64,000 nucleotides of DNA. It comes from Cacajao melanocephalus. Taxonomy: Eukaryota > Chordata > Mammalia > Primates > Pitheciidae. The notes under the pieces were generated by a model. That model made no database searches, was not told where the DNA came from, and worked only from the letters and a program-made list of their open reading frames with translations. Of the stretch, positions 1-11,856 are shown piece by piece. Numbering within the stretch: position 1 is the first letter of the stretch; each line of letters starts with the position of its first letter. The translations under genes and the position numbers were made by a program. The stretch lies in assembly GCA_963573385.1 (NCBI GenBank), contig CAUYLG010059160.1:1-64000 (forward strand), in the 5' to 3' direction.

Positions 1-163
1 GTGTCTGTAATCCCAGCTACTTGAGAGGCTGAGGCAGGAGAATCACTTTAACCTGAGAGACGGAGGCCGCAGTGAGCCAAAATCATGCGATTGCACGCCA
101 GCCTGAGGGACAAGAGGGAGACTTTGTCTCAAAAAAAAAAAAAAAGAAAAGAAAAGAAAAAAA
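1..163 (+). repeat. Alu, right-arm part, cut by window edge
   Basis: Reads as the second Alu monomer (cccagctacttgagaggctg, then cagtgagcc) and ends in an A tail with GAAAA interruptions at about 131-163. The 5' part lies outside the window. Confidence 0.95.
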
Positions 164-404
164 TTTAGAACAGTGGCTGAAAACATCTTCTTTACGTAAA
201 GTACTTGAAATAGGTAACATGTACCTATTACCCACCAATAAATTTTATATCATTAAAAGGTGGAACAACCAGACAACCCAGGCTGCCTGATGGGGTACAA
301 CATAAAGAATATAGCACCACGACAATATATTCTTGAAATAAATAAAATAAAACCTAACCTGACTCTAACAAAGCCTATTTGAAAACTCTTTATCTATAGG
401 ACAT

Positions 405-870
405 AGGATGGCTACAGAAACATGTTAAAGGCTATCACAAAGATATAATCAAAAATGACCCAGGATCATCAACAAATAAAAGCCAGTGGTGGAGGAAAGG
501 AGGAACTGTACAGATTAACAGAACCTTAAAACCTATCAACCAAGTGAAATGTTGGCACAGTTTAAATCCTGCAAGATTTAAACCAAATATAAAAATACTT
601 TTTTGAAAACGGTAAAAATTGAACATGGACTGAATGTTGGATATTAATTTGTTGTGCATAATAAATATATTTTGATTGACTTTTTAAAAATGTCTTTTTG
701 AGATAAATACTCAAGTATTTATGGGTACCCTAATACGATGCTTTAGAAAATCTTTAAAGTATTATCTTTAAAACGTGGCAGGTAGGAAGATTAATGAATT
801 AAGAAGGATGAAATGTTGATAACTCAAGAAGCAGGATAACAGAGCCATGAGGGTTCATGACGCCAATTTT
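405..870 (+). repeat. Probable old LINE 3' end (L1M/HAL1-like)
   Basis: The text around 600-750 (aacatggactgaatgttgga, then a run resembling 'gagataaatactcaagtatt') resembles the 3' untranslated end of ancient L1-related elements. It is highly diverged and its borders are guesses. Bases 164-404 show nothing recognisable. Confidence 0.4.
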
Positions 871-990
871 TCATAATTTTTTAAAAATACAAAATATGTC
901 ATGTAAATTGATTCGAATGTATCCACTGGAACCCAAATAACTTTTACCTGAAAAACAAACCTATGTATGGATAAAAAGAACTGGTCCTGA

Positions 991-1288
991 GGCTGGGCAC
1001 GGTGGCTCACAACTGTAATCCCAGCACTTTGGGAGGCCAAGGGAGGCAGATCACTTGAGGTCAGGAGTTCGAGACCAGCCAGGCCAACATGGTAAAACCC
1101 ATCTCCACTAAAAACACAAAAATTAGCCAGGTGTAGTGGCGAAAGCCTGTAATTCCAGCTACTCAGGAGGCTGAGGCATGAGAATCGCTGGAACCTGGGA
1201 AGCAGAGGTTGCAGTGAGTCAAGATTGTGTCACTACACTCCAGCCTGGGTAACAGAGAGAGACGCCATCTCAAAAAAATAAAAAGAAA
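991..1288 (+). repeat. Alu, full length
   Basis: Starts ggctgggcacggtggctcac, has both monomers, and ends in a short A-rich tail (caaaaaaataaaaagaaa). Confidence 0.97.
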
Positions 1289-1967
1289 GGCCACTTGTTT
1301 GAAAAATCTAAGTCCCCAATAGAACCACATCATATAAGAATTACAGTGTGACCGTTTTTCATTCTTTTCTTCGTTTTTATTGTCTAGATACTTGCTCTTC
1401 ATCTAACCCTGAGCTTATCATTAAATTCTTTTTAATAAAAAAAGGACAGTGACTCAAAAAATGCTGCCCTCTTCTAATGCTAGTCCTAAACATTTTCTAT
1501 TATAAATAGAAAACAAGTTTATCTTAAAACCTCACCAAGTAAACTTTTCAAAGTGTTTGGATTTACATGTTGTCATAAGCCTTTAAGTTTAAACCATCTA
1601 AACTTAAAAAAAAAAATCATTTCAGCATAAAATATAAAGATAAAATGAATTCAATAAATAGCCTTCATTCAATCAGCAGCCTCAACGAGTTGTTTCACAG
1701 TGTTTAATTCCTAAAATGTACATCTACAAGAAACACCTATTTCAAAACCCAAGTCTGTATCAATTTCTGTTCTGCTGCGGTTTACTTAATTACTGATGTT
1801 CACTCACTACTTACCTTTCTTTCTGGGACACTGAGACACCGATAAGTTCTCCCTTTTTAAAATAAGGCTTAATTTAACTATTGATACTTATGTACACAAC
1901 TGAAATCTGTTTTATGTTACAGATCCAAATAGTGCATTATTCTTTCTCATTACTGAGAGGAGTTTAC
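1289..1967. other. Intron sequence, no feature recognised
   Basis: AT-rich unique sequence just downstream, in transcript sense, of the most 3' exon seen. A donor-like string (rc of acttac at about 1809-1814) has no matching acceptor or homologous reading frame and was not called as an exon. Confidence 0.7.
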
Positions 1968-2055
1968 CTCAAATACTGTTTCAGGGCACTTGTTATCGTC
2001 TTCACTTCCCAATCTGCAGAATTCTCCAGGTCTACCTCATTGCATGTTTTTACAT
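1968..2055 (-). CDS. ARHGAP10: ARHGAP10 exon, RhoGAP domain (KTITSALKQYLR)
   Basis: 88-nt internal exon. The acceptor is a pyrimidine-rich tract ending cactag (2056-2061 on the plus strand) and the donor is gag|gtaaac (GT at 1967-1966). It enters with two bases (AT) that complete an Asp codon begun by the previous exon, then encodes 28 codons reading VKTCNEVDLENSADWEVK and then TITSALKQYLR, and leaves after two bases (AG) of an Arg codon. The WEVKTITSALKxYLR block is the hallmark of the GRAF/oligophrenin RhoGAP group, just before the conserved LPEPL motif, which is not in the window. The product is a GTPase-activating protein for Rho-family GTPases, reported to act on CDC42 and RhoA. In memory the block matches ARHGAP10 better than ARHGAP26 (WEIKTITSALKTYLRML), OPHN1 or ARHGAP42. 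The exon is too short and phase-split to appear as an ATG-led ORF. Confidence 0.95.
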
Positions 2056-2472
2056 CTAGTGAGCAAGCAAACAAGAAAAAAAAATTAAAACCCTGAACAT
2101 CAAAAGTCCTCTTGTCTAGCTCAGAAAGCTTCCATTTTTAAATGAGCAAACCACAATCCTGCAGTTTCCTAAAAAAAAAATTTTTTACAATTTCTCTAAA
2201 ATACTATAAGCTATGTTCTATGACTAGACACCTCTGGCACTTCAGGAAATCTGTCGTATAGATCAAAGCAAAAAATAAGAGATGAGTTGGGAGTAAGGAA
2301 GAATTAGACACAGTATTTCAACATCCACACTTGCAATTCTTGTACAGCTATCATCATCGTCCTCATCATCATCGTTAACAGTATCACTCAGGAGCCTTGG
2401 CTTACAGCAAGTGGCACTTTCAGCTGTATGCATATGGTTTAATTTGTTTTGGTGGCATCGTTGCTCTCACAC
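2056..2472. other. Intron with short (ATC)n run
   Basis: Unique intron sequence with an imperfect ATC/TCC trinucleotide run at about 2347-2376 (tatcatcatcgtcctcatca). Nothing else recognised. Confidence 0.6.
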
Positions 2473-2990
2473 TGTGTATTGATAGAGGCAGGAGACGGCC
2501 AAATGCCTAGGCAAGTAAGGTGGGGTCCCCAGAGAACATCTGATGCACCCAGGTCACTGTGCACAGGGGGCTTGCGTAAACATGCCCACGGTGAATATTT
2601 CTGTCGTTAAACACATGCTCAGTAAGGGAACGAAATCAATGTGAAGCGGTTTAAGACTAAGGGCCCGCATGTGCACTGGGGGAACAGGGTGGAGCTACTG
2701 GAAATTCGTGCTTTGTGCAAGGGAGGAGCCAATGTGTGGCGGCCTCACGTTCAATCTGTGATGGGGGAGCTGGCTGGTGGGACTCTTCTCTTTGCTGAGA
2801 GCTTCCCTTTAGCTTAATAAGTTCCACTCTCCTCACCCTTCACTATGTCCACATGCCCAATTTTTCCTGGTGGTGACACAAAAACCCGGAGATAGCTGAA
2901 CCAAGGAGCAAAACATCCTGCATCATTATGACACAGAAAACCGAGGGTGGCCGTGAATGGCGCAATGCCAATATCAGAATGGCAACAAAC
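2473..2990 (+). mobile_element. Solo LTR of an endogenous retrovirus, ERV1-like
   Basis: Begins tgtgtattgatagaggcagg. Towards the 3' side it has the typical LTR arrangement of a CT-rich U3/R stretch, an AATAA-type signal in 'gcttaataagttcc', and then a 'cccggagatagctgaac' block known from class I ERV LTRs. No internal retroviral sequence adjoins it, so it is probably a solo LTR. The family could be the LTR10/HERVIP10 group, but I cannot confirm this. The 3' border is uncertain by tens of bases and no target duplication was found. Confidence 0.6.
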
Positions 2991-3599
2991 TGGTGGGGGA
3001 AAGGGTGATGAACTTGGTCTCAGATTTTCAGGATTTCTGTTCATTAGATTACCTTTCTGAAATTAATATATGATCAATCAAAACAAAAATGATAACACAG
3101 AGACTTAAAAAGTTATTTACAAGTAATCTTTCACATGAACACTGTATAATATATACACTCATCTGGGAAATATTTATTGGAAGCCTCTGTGTCACACTCC
3201 TGACATTCATTCTAACTTAAACTAATCATTTTCTTTATCCAAATAGCAAGTAATGATATGTTTCTTACAAACATCCTTTCAAATGGTTAGTAAGTCAGTT
3301 AATAGGGTTGCTCCTTTATATAGTAAAAAAAAAAAGTTACATTTAAAATGGCTAGAAAGTTCGAAAGAAAAGGTATGTGACACCAAGAAAAAAACATGAA
3401 GATGGGAGAGTTAGTAAATTGCAGAAAGTAAAGTGTCAATCCTGGTAGAAATAAAATGAAAGGATGGCAGGAAAGGCAAACACCCAGAGGAGTATGGTGG
3501 CATCTTTGACGCCTGTAACTCTGGGCTGGTACACTCAGCCGTGGCATGGCAGCAGGGAGGAGTGCAGCGTGCATATCACAAAGCTGAGCTTAAATGCCT

Positions 3600-3770
3600 C
3601 TAACAACTTGGCCCAGCTATACCACCACAAGTGAGTTCCAAACCTATCTGAACTTCAGATCTCCATGTGCACAATAGAGATAATGTAAATGCTCTCATAG
3701 AACTATTGAGAGCATCAAAGCAAAAAAGAATGTATACAGAGTTCCATAAATAATTAAATGTGGCAGGTTA
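3600..3770 (+). repeat. MIR (tRNA-derived SINE), diverged
   Basis: The order of motifs matches the MIR core and tail: 'cctatctgaacttcagatct', then 'caatagagataatgtaaatg', then 'attgagagcatcaaagc'. It is very old and has no target duplication. Confidence 0.6.
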
Positions 3771-6700
3771 TTACCATTGCTGAGTCACTAAAAAGTATAA
3801 GCAAGCAGTGATGGTACCTTCCCAAAGGGAGAAGACAGAAAATGGGTTATGACAAATGATACTGAGCCATCAACATCAATTTGCCTGGTTTTCTACACAC
3901 CTACTATGCAAAGGAGAAAATAAAGAGATTCATGGAAAAGACTGTTTCTCCCTCACTCCACGATGATGTCTTAACTAAAACCAAAAAAAGCCTAGTTGTT
4001 CCAGGGTTTTTTTTTTCCTCCCTTATACTGTATTTGTCTTCACCAAGAAGGAAACATCTAGTTAGCATTTCCTTTTTAAAAGCACTAAAAAGAAAAACCT
4101 GCCAAAATGGGACCACCACGTTAAGTCATGCATGCCACTTAAAAAGTTTTAGGCTTGGGATGATGAAGGATGGATGACAACTCAATGTTGGGTCAAAACT
4201 TTCTGAAGATAAAATAAAACGGGGAGTGATGGTTATTTCACAGCCATAGCATCACACATGAGGTCAATTACTTAAAGGTCTGAAGACTTTTAAAGCACTT
4301 CAACATTTCTTGATTACAGCAACTGACAGCAATATGCAATAAACTACAACAATGGCAATTGACACTGATTACATTTTGATCAGTTCCTACAATTCAGAAC
4401 TCATTTGTTACTGAGCTTGTCAGACAAGCCACAGATACATTCAAGAAATCAAATTAAGCACCCTGATTAAAGGTGCAATCCTTTATAACTAGGACTAAAT
4501 AATTCTGTTCTAAAGGCTTTGCCAACCAATTACTTCAGTAACTGAATATTCTCTCTCTCATTAAATCAATTATTTAAATCTCATTTTAACATACAAGTAG
4601 GATAACATTTTCAATCAACTTGCTACCCGAAAACCACCTTTTTAAAATCAAGATGCTTCTAAGGGAAATCTTTTATTTCCAGCTTTCTACCAAATTATGA
4701 TTCTGTATTTTGAGAATCTTATTCTTTATATGGAAAAATAAGCCATCATTCTAAATTCATGGAATAAAAAGCAGCTGTCACATCAGAAGCAAATGACTAC
4801 ACAGTGTCTATGTTACTAATTCTCTCTTAAATTTTCACTGTTTTCAAATAGCTCAATCATCCATAGCAGTCCTTTACAATCAGTGGATGCACAGGGACTA
4901 GGCAGAATTTAATGATTATTTGGGATTCAAACGTGAAAATACATTTGGAGGTTCATTCAGAATATATGTCCTACCATAAGAAAGATAAAAGAATTTGCTT
5001 CCTTTCTGACCAAGGAAGGACACTTCATAGATTTGTTAAAAACCTAAACTAACAAGCACAGATAAAGAGAGTTGATTTTTTTATTTGGGTGAATGTTTCA
5101 CACTTACATAACCACTGGTCATTTTTTTGAAACTGAAAATCTGCAGTCCAACCTAAATGCAAAGTGCAATTTTATGCAGCTTCTAGCACCCTACTCAACA
5201 CTGCTTTAGGTCCAATTTTAAAGTACTTGAAAAAGCACAGTGAATGGATGAATTCTGAAAATGTTTTATAATCAAAAGATCAGGTATTTTTCAGCTGCAT
5301 TAGTTCACTTTTTTCCCCAATCTATGCTACAGAACTGTCCTACAAAGTAAACAAGGTAATGTTTTTCAAGTAAAACTCTTTTCAATTCTTTTTATTTCTT
5401 GTTTTCTATGGTTTTGTGTGAAAATGAAATCATCCAGCCCTTCTTACAAATCAGATTTAGAATTAACCACTGAACTCACCAGACCACACAAGCTACTACA
5501 CCACATTTTCTCATAACTTCCTCTTCCTCTGCTCTGATGTTGTAAACTAAAATAGGGAAGAAGGAAGAATGCATAACAATTCTACCTCCTATCAGTTCTA
5601 ACCTACCAGGAACTACTGTAACTGATATTTTACATTCTCACTCCATTTACTAAAAAACCATGACTCACCCAAAGACAACTCATCTGATACTTCTCCCTGC
5701 TTTTCCCAACTGTTCTGAGTTTCTGCTTTACAAAAAAATAACTTCTACCATACTCTGTGAGTCCTGTCTTAGAGACTGCAAAGGGGAAGAAAAAGGCAGG
5801 TGTCTGCTCACACAGGCATGTTCTTTCGGAAACTTAAGAAGCTTGGTCCAGGAAAAGGCTCAGAAGCTGCTGGAAATCCAGGTAACAGTTGCTTTAGGCT
5901 CCCATAAGCAAAGACAACTAAGAATGCCCTCTCATCACCCGGTGGAGGAAGGCAGCTGCCTGGTCCTTTACCTGGCCTGGAGGAGAATAACTACCTCTCT
6001 ATTTAGACAATTTTCTATCGTCAATGCCATCGCTATTTCATGCCAGCTGGGAGATAGGGGAGAAGGAAAGAAGGGGAAGAGAAGAAAGAGGATAAGGAGG
6101 GAAAAGACAGGAGCAGGAGGAAGGATGAAAGAGAGAAGTATGATAATGGAAAAAAAAGTATTTTCTTCTATTTTAATATTAAATGTGAAGGGAAAAAGTA
6201 CACCCAAAAAAAGTGACAAGTGAAAAAACATGCAAGAGATTAAGCATACACCCTTCCCTTATAAATCATCATAAACTTTTACATGAATATTTAAAGAAAA
6301 CTTAAAACATTTCAACAAACTATACAAAGTATTCTGTGTAAAAATGGCAATAATTAAAAACTCTAAAGTAAATAATTAGCTCTCAAGAACTACAGAGAAT
6401 CAGGTAAATGGCAGCTCTCCTCAAAAAATAGTACATGGCTTGGAACTGTTTCTCAAATACTTAAAAATTAAATTATTTTCCATTTCTACAAAGAAAAATA
6501 ACATTACAAACAAAAGGTACTTTGAAAAAAAAATCAAATTTGAAATAAACCCATTACCTGCAGGAATAATAATAAACACTAATTGCCTTAAAAAAGCAAA
6601 GTTAAAAATGTGGCAGACCCACACAATTTTTTTCTCTTCAGGATATATATGAAACCCTCTAATAATGCAGCAAAATGGGAAAAGTTGGAGAAAAAAATAT

Positions 6701-8765
6701 CCTTAAGATTATGTTGACATGACTATTCAAAACGCTCAAAGCCTTTTTTTGGGAGAGGCATTAAATTATTTCCATTTGAACACTCAATCAGGAGAAAAGG
6801 GAAGAAATAAGGAAATGTTAAATTGATTAGGAAATAGCAAGTAAATTTATTTTGTCAAGGGTTAAGGTTTGTATTGGTATCATAAGGTAAGAAGAAAATA
6901 GTATTAATGCTAATGAAAATCCAAACTTTTTGACTGACCATCGTAACTTCATACTAGGGATTATTTATAAACTACTCAAAACAAATGTAGCCCTCTTAAA
7001 TGAATGGTTTAATCAGGAGGTAACAAGTCAGTATCTTTGTTTCACATCAATTCTCTAACTTCCCTCTGTTTGCAGAGTGATATTACTAAAAACATAAGCA
7101 TTTCCCTTGCCAGCATTATGTATCAGGTTGTGTCACACTTATGTCCTGGGCTTCTCTACTCTGAAGCTCATGAAAAGTAAAAACCGTTTTCCAGGTCATG
7201 AATTTTTGAGGGTTTAGATATTTAAAAACACCTTGTAAGTTAAGGACTGGCTTGGGACATTTCCCATGAGCAAAGGAAACTACCACCCTGAGTTGAGCAA
7301 TGCTGTACGTGTAGAATTTTATGAGAATTATGAACAAATTTTGAGACAGCTTAACACTTCAAGGTGACCACAGAAAAACCCTTGTTCAAACTTCCCTTGA
7401 ACAGGAACAAGAAGATAATAAAAATAATGTCAGGTCCTTAGGACCAATTTACCACCAAAATATGCCTTTCAGTCCAAATTCCCCATTCTGATATCAATAC
7501 ACTCTTCCACTTCTAATCATCATAACACCATCTTGGAAATGAAAGAAGTGTTTCTAATTTTAAAATTAAGTAAAAGCAGATGCTGTAGTCCCATTAAATT
7601 CTTCCAGCTGCTACTGAACCACTGGCAACCTGAGTCTATTGAATTTGGAGACCACTAATGGTAAAAAGGAAAATCTGACTGCCAAAATTGCACACCCAAG
7701 TTAAACCAGAGAGGCAGAAAATGAAAATAGCTTATGGAAGTGAATGTATTCTAATAAGGCTCTCCAACTGATGATGGGCAATTTCTCCTGTGGTTAATAG
7801 CTTACAAAAGATTGTTGCTTATTAAATCCTTAATTCAAATACAGCCAAACAAGCAATCCTATCCATAACATGTCAGTTGATTTTATTCATCTTGGCTCAT
7901 GCTTCCTAAAAAATGAGTCTTTGCTATAATGCTTTAAGATGCAGACAGGTTTCAATGCATTCACAGCACACCTGAGGGCATTGTTAATATTGATTAAAGT
8001 AAGATATCAAATAAATTAATATGTAGCAAGATCAAAATGACAGACTGGTTTGATACGCAGGCCCTCTAGCCTGAGGAGTTATTATCACTCCTCAAGAGGC
8101 AACCTGTTTTGGGGTGGGGGAGAAGTGGAGTGTCTTACAGGTGGCAATGAACTGACAGCAGTGTGTAATGTAAAAGCGCTTTGTCATTCACATAATGTCT
8201 GGGGTAATGAAATGAATTCACTTTCTGGCTTCCTCTAGTCTGCGATGCCAAAGAACACTGTGTTATCAGCACAGATGGAGCATGCATGGTTCTGGAGGAG
8301 AGCCTGGTGTGAACTACAAACAAGCCACTGTGAATACCAATGAATCCCTGAGAATCAGACCCTTGCAGTCAAATTACAGTTTTGGAAGCTCCATAAAAAT
8401 AAGCGAGTCCCAGTGGTCTTGTCCAACCAAATGTACTGTCACAATTCTGGACAGGCTATTTGGAAGCCACGCAAATCATAGAGGCCTGACTGCCACTTCC
8501 CTGTGAGAAGCCAGCACAGGAAGACAATCAACCAGGGGGATGCATTCTTTTTTCTCTCATTTCTTAATCAGAGATAATAGATCATCCATACGGATGCAAA
8601 TACTAATCTACTTCTGTGCGTCAACTGTCTCTGCCCAGCAGAAGACTCTTGTAGACAGAAGAATGGAATCACTAGTATTCTGTCCATTACTGTGAAATAT
8701 TAATCTGTGAAGTCAACGAACATACACAAATAACACATGGAAAAATGATTAGAAAAGAGGCATAC
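3771..8765. other. 5-kb repeat-poor intron block
   Basis: I recognise no Alu, L1, LTR or DNA transposon here. The sequence has the TAAT/ATTA-rich, non-repetitive look often seen in conserved non-coding DNA (for example 4260-4650 and 7860-8060), but conservation cannot be judged from one sequence. A GA-rich low-complexity patch lies at about 6040-6160. The 187-codon open frame at 5660-6223 (plus) has no recognisable homology and ends in that patch, so I do not call it a gene. Confidence 0.55.
6040..6160 (+). repeat. GA-rich low-complexity tract
   Basis: About 120 bases made mostly of A and G (gggagataggggagaaggaa and similar). It is less pure than the tract at 37801-38070. Confidence 0.75.
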
Positions 8766-8840
8766 CCATCAACATACTCAGAAGTCTCTGGACCTTTGAA
8801 CTCACCCCCACAACTCTGTACAATCCTTGGTCATTTATAC
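8766..8840 (-). CDS. ARHGAP10: ARHGAP10 exon with RhoGAP arginine finger
   Basis: 75-nt internal exon. Acceptor cttcccatag| (AG at 8842-8841), donor atgg|gtatgcc (GT at 8765-8764). It enters with GT completing a Gly codon, encodes 24 codons reading INDQGLYRVVG then VSSKVQRLLSMLM, and leaves after one base (G) of the Asp codon finished in the next exon. GLYRVVG is the RhoGAP signature that supplies the catalytic arginine finger; the Arg codon AGA is at 8817-8815. This residue inserts into the GTPase site and stabilises the transition state of GTP hydrolysis. The exon contains a second, stronger-looking donor consensus, ggg|gtgagt, at 8805-8800. Here I take it as coding, because the frame runs through it with family-conserved residues and the phase then fits the next exon. 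Confidence 0.96.
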
Positions 8841-9599
8841 CTATGGGAAGAAACAAACTATTAGCAAAATACAAGACTATCATATTTTAAAAGCCATCAT
8901 CAAACAGCTGCATTCAGAATCTTTGCTAACATTAGCAAAATTCCTGTTAATTATAAAAATAACCTTTGAAAAAAGCAAGTGTTTAACAACTTGTTTTACT
9001 AGTTTTGTATCTGTGAGTTGTGGTTAAAAAATAATCTCAGCAAACAATGTTCCATGTGGACAAAAATGATATGCCTCAATGTTAATAAGTATGGATACAC
9101 TGAAACGAATACCAACGCCGTTTGTAAAGATGCACTAAAACTTTTATGTTTATTGTGTTTACGTGTTTACATTTTTCTTGAAAAGTTTTGGCCTTTTAAA
9201 AATATGGCGATGAATGGTGATGATTAGCACATGAAAAGAAATCATTGTTTCGATGATTCTTGAAAACCATGGAAATTCACGCAAAACTGTAATTTTTTTA
9301 AAGTTGTTATATGCCCTGTCCAGTGAGGAACTCTGAAACTGCACATCAGTATCACCACAAAGTACAATGCAAAATGAACCAAATCAGTGCATCCTCTCTT
9401 TCTACAGAGATCTGAAAACAAATTGTCCCTGAGCACAAGAGACATAGAAAAGCAAGAAAATGTACTGTCAAACATAACTTGGTATGCCAAACAAATATCC
9501 TTATCATTTGGATTCTGATCTGGACAAATCAATGATGAAAAGACATTTTTGATGCAATTAGCAAACTCTGAGTGGCATTAAGGGTATGTAAGAAAATCT
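8841..9599. other. Intron sequence, no feature recognised
   Basis: Unique intron sequence upstream, in transcript sense, of the arginine-finger exon. The overlapping short open frames at 9018-9532 on both strands show no domain or composition that suggests coding. Confidence 0.65.
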
Positions 9600-9800
9600 C
9601 CACTTGTTTAAAGTTGCATCCAGAAAGGGGTGAAAGTAATCTTACATTTGCTTTAAGAGGGGAAAAAGGGACAGATCAAACAACTGTGGCAAAATCTTGA
9701 TAATTCTTGAATCTGGATGAGAAGAATATGGAAGTTCATTGTACCAATCTCTCTACTTTATGTTTGAAAATTTTCATAATAATGACTTCCAAAAAATGTG
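9600..9800 (+). repeat. Old LINE-1 (L1M) 3' end
   Basis: The string 'cttgataattcttgaatctg' followed by 'gttcattgtaccaatctctc' and 'tttgaaaattttcataataa' is the usual 3' end of mammalian-wide L1M elements, here truncated and diverged. Confidence 0.65.
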
Positions 9801-10024
9801 ACTTATATTTACTTCTCAAACGAGTTGCAGCTTTCTGGCTGTGTGTTTATTTTCTCCACTACGAATGTGGAAACTAACAAGAACACAACTGGCTGACAGG
9901 CAGATGATGCCTCTAATCTCCAAAGTTTCCAGAACAAAATAACACAACAAAAGGCCATTGAATTTGCCCGGGGGAGTTTATTTTCTTTTTACCTCCCTGC
10001 TTGAAGTGATGAAAAGAATACTAG

Positions 10025-10170
10025 TCAGAGTCTCAAGAATTGGATTCAAGTCACCCTTCAGTCACTCATGAGAAAGACAGGAAACCTCTCCGAGTCTCTA
10101 TGCTGTATCTGAGATCAAGGACTGCATCCTATACCCTATGTTATGCCAGGAGGGAAATGAGACGATACTA
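10025..10170 (+). repeat. Possible MIR fragment
   Basis: Weak similarity to the MIR body (ggattcaagtcac, then aaacctctccgagtctc, then gggaaatgagacgatac). Low confidence because the core motif is not clear. Confidence 0.35.
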
Positions 10171-10281
10171 ACACACGTCCTGTAGATTATAACTCACAGC
10201 GCACACACAAAAGCATTCATTATTCCTTGCCAAGTTTTTTCCTCCTTTTTCTCCTCTCTGCTTTTTTTAAATGATAGTTAC

Positions 10282-11100
<819 letters not shown>

Positions 11101-11162
11101 CTCTTTGCTTTTTATTCCTTATTTTTTAAGTTTTGCAAATGTCCTATTTTTCCTTCTGTTAT

Positions 11163-11856
11163 AGGTTGAAGGATCCCCCCAAATTCATCTGTGGACATCC
11201 TAATCCTCAGAACTTCCAAATGTGACTGTATTTAGAAATAAGGTCTTTAAAATAGGTAATTAAGTTAAAATGAGGACACCAGGATGGGGGCAAATCCACC
11301 ATGACTGGAGGCCCTGTAAGAAGAACTGAGGACATAGACATGTACAGAGGGAGACCATGAAAAGACACAAGGAGAAGACAGCCATCCCCATGCCAGAGAG
11401 AGGCCTCAGAAGAAATCAACCTGCTGATAGCTTAATGTTGGACTTCTAGCCCCCAAAACTGAGAGAAAATTAATTTCTATTGTTTATTCAGCAGTCCCCA
11501 ACCTTTCTGGCACCAGGGCCCAGTTTCATAGAAGACAATTTTTCCACTGACTGGGGTGGGGGGATGGTTTCAGGACGGTTCAAGCGCATTACATTTATTA
11601 TTAGATTCTCATAAGGAGCATGCAACCTAGATCACTCACATGTGCAGTTCACAATAGGGCTTGCACTCTTACAACAATCAAATGTTGCCACTGATCTGAC
11701 AGGAGGCCGAGCTCAGGCTGTAAGGCTCGCCCCCTGCTCACCTCCTGCTGTGTGGCCTGGTTCCTAACAGGCCACGGTCTGGGGGTTGGGGACTCCTGGT
11801 TTAAGTCACCCAGCCCTTGACACTTTATTATGGCAGCCCAAGCAAACTAATATACT
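11163..11856 (+). mobile_element. MLT1-like (ERVL-MaLR) LTR, split by a hAT element
   Basis: The 5' part (11163-11489) follows the MaLR LTR pattern: 'ccaaattcatctgtggacat', 'gaacttccaaatgtgactgt', 'ggacttctagcccccaaaac'. The 3' part (11799-11856) finishes it with 'taagtcacccagcccttgac' and 'gcaaactaatat'. A MER1-like transposon sits between the halves. The subfamily is uncertain. Confidence 0.75.
11490..11798. mobile_element. hAT-Charlie non-autonomous element (MER1-like)
   Basis: The terminal inverted repeats are visible: agcagtccccaacc at the left end and ggttggggactcctg at the right. Imperfect 8-bp target duplications flank it: gtttattc (11482-11489) and gtttaagt (11799-11806). The inside is the familiar 'tggcaccagggcccagtttc' type of sequence. 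It is about 309 bp, has no transposase, and lies inside an MLT1-like LTR, so it inserted later than the LTR. Confidence 0.8.

Noticed and set aside
1790..1830. Donor-like cttacctttctttctgggac on the minus strand, 140 bp after the last exon
   Set aside because: It has no acceptor with a pyrimidine tract, and the reading does not continue the RhoGAP sequence (LPEPL expected).
5660..6223. 187-codon open frame on the plus strand, the longest in the window
   Set aside because: No domain or homology recognised. The second half runs into a GA-rich tract that gives Lys/Arg/Gly-rich text, and it lies antisense in an intron.
6541..6570. cctgcaggaat with possible splice signals near a short frame
   Set aside because: The exon implied would be only 7 nt and is not needed, since the flanking known exons already join in phase.
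8800..8806. gtgagt read as the true end of a 35-nt exon
   Set aside because: The frame continues through it as VSSKVQRLLSMLM, and only the longer exon ends in the phase needed by the next one. Kept as a cryptic donor finding.
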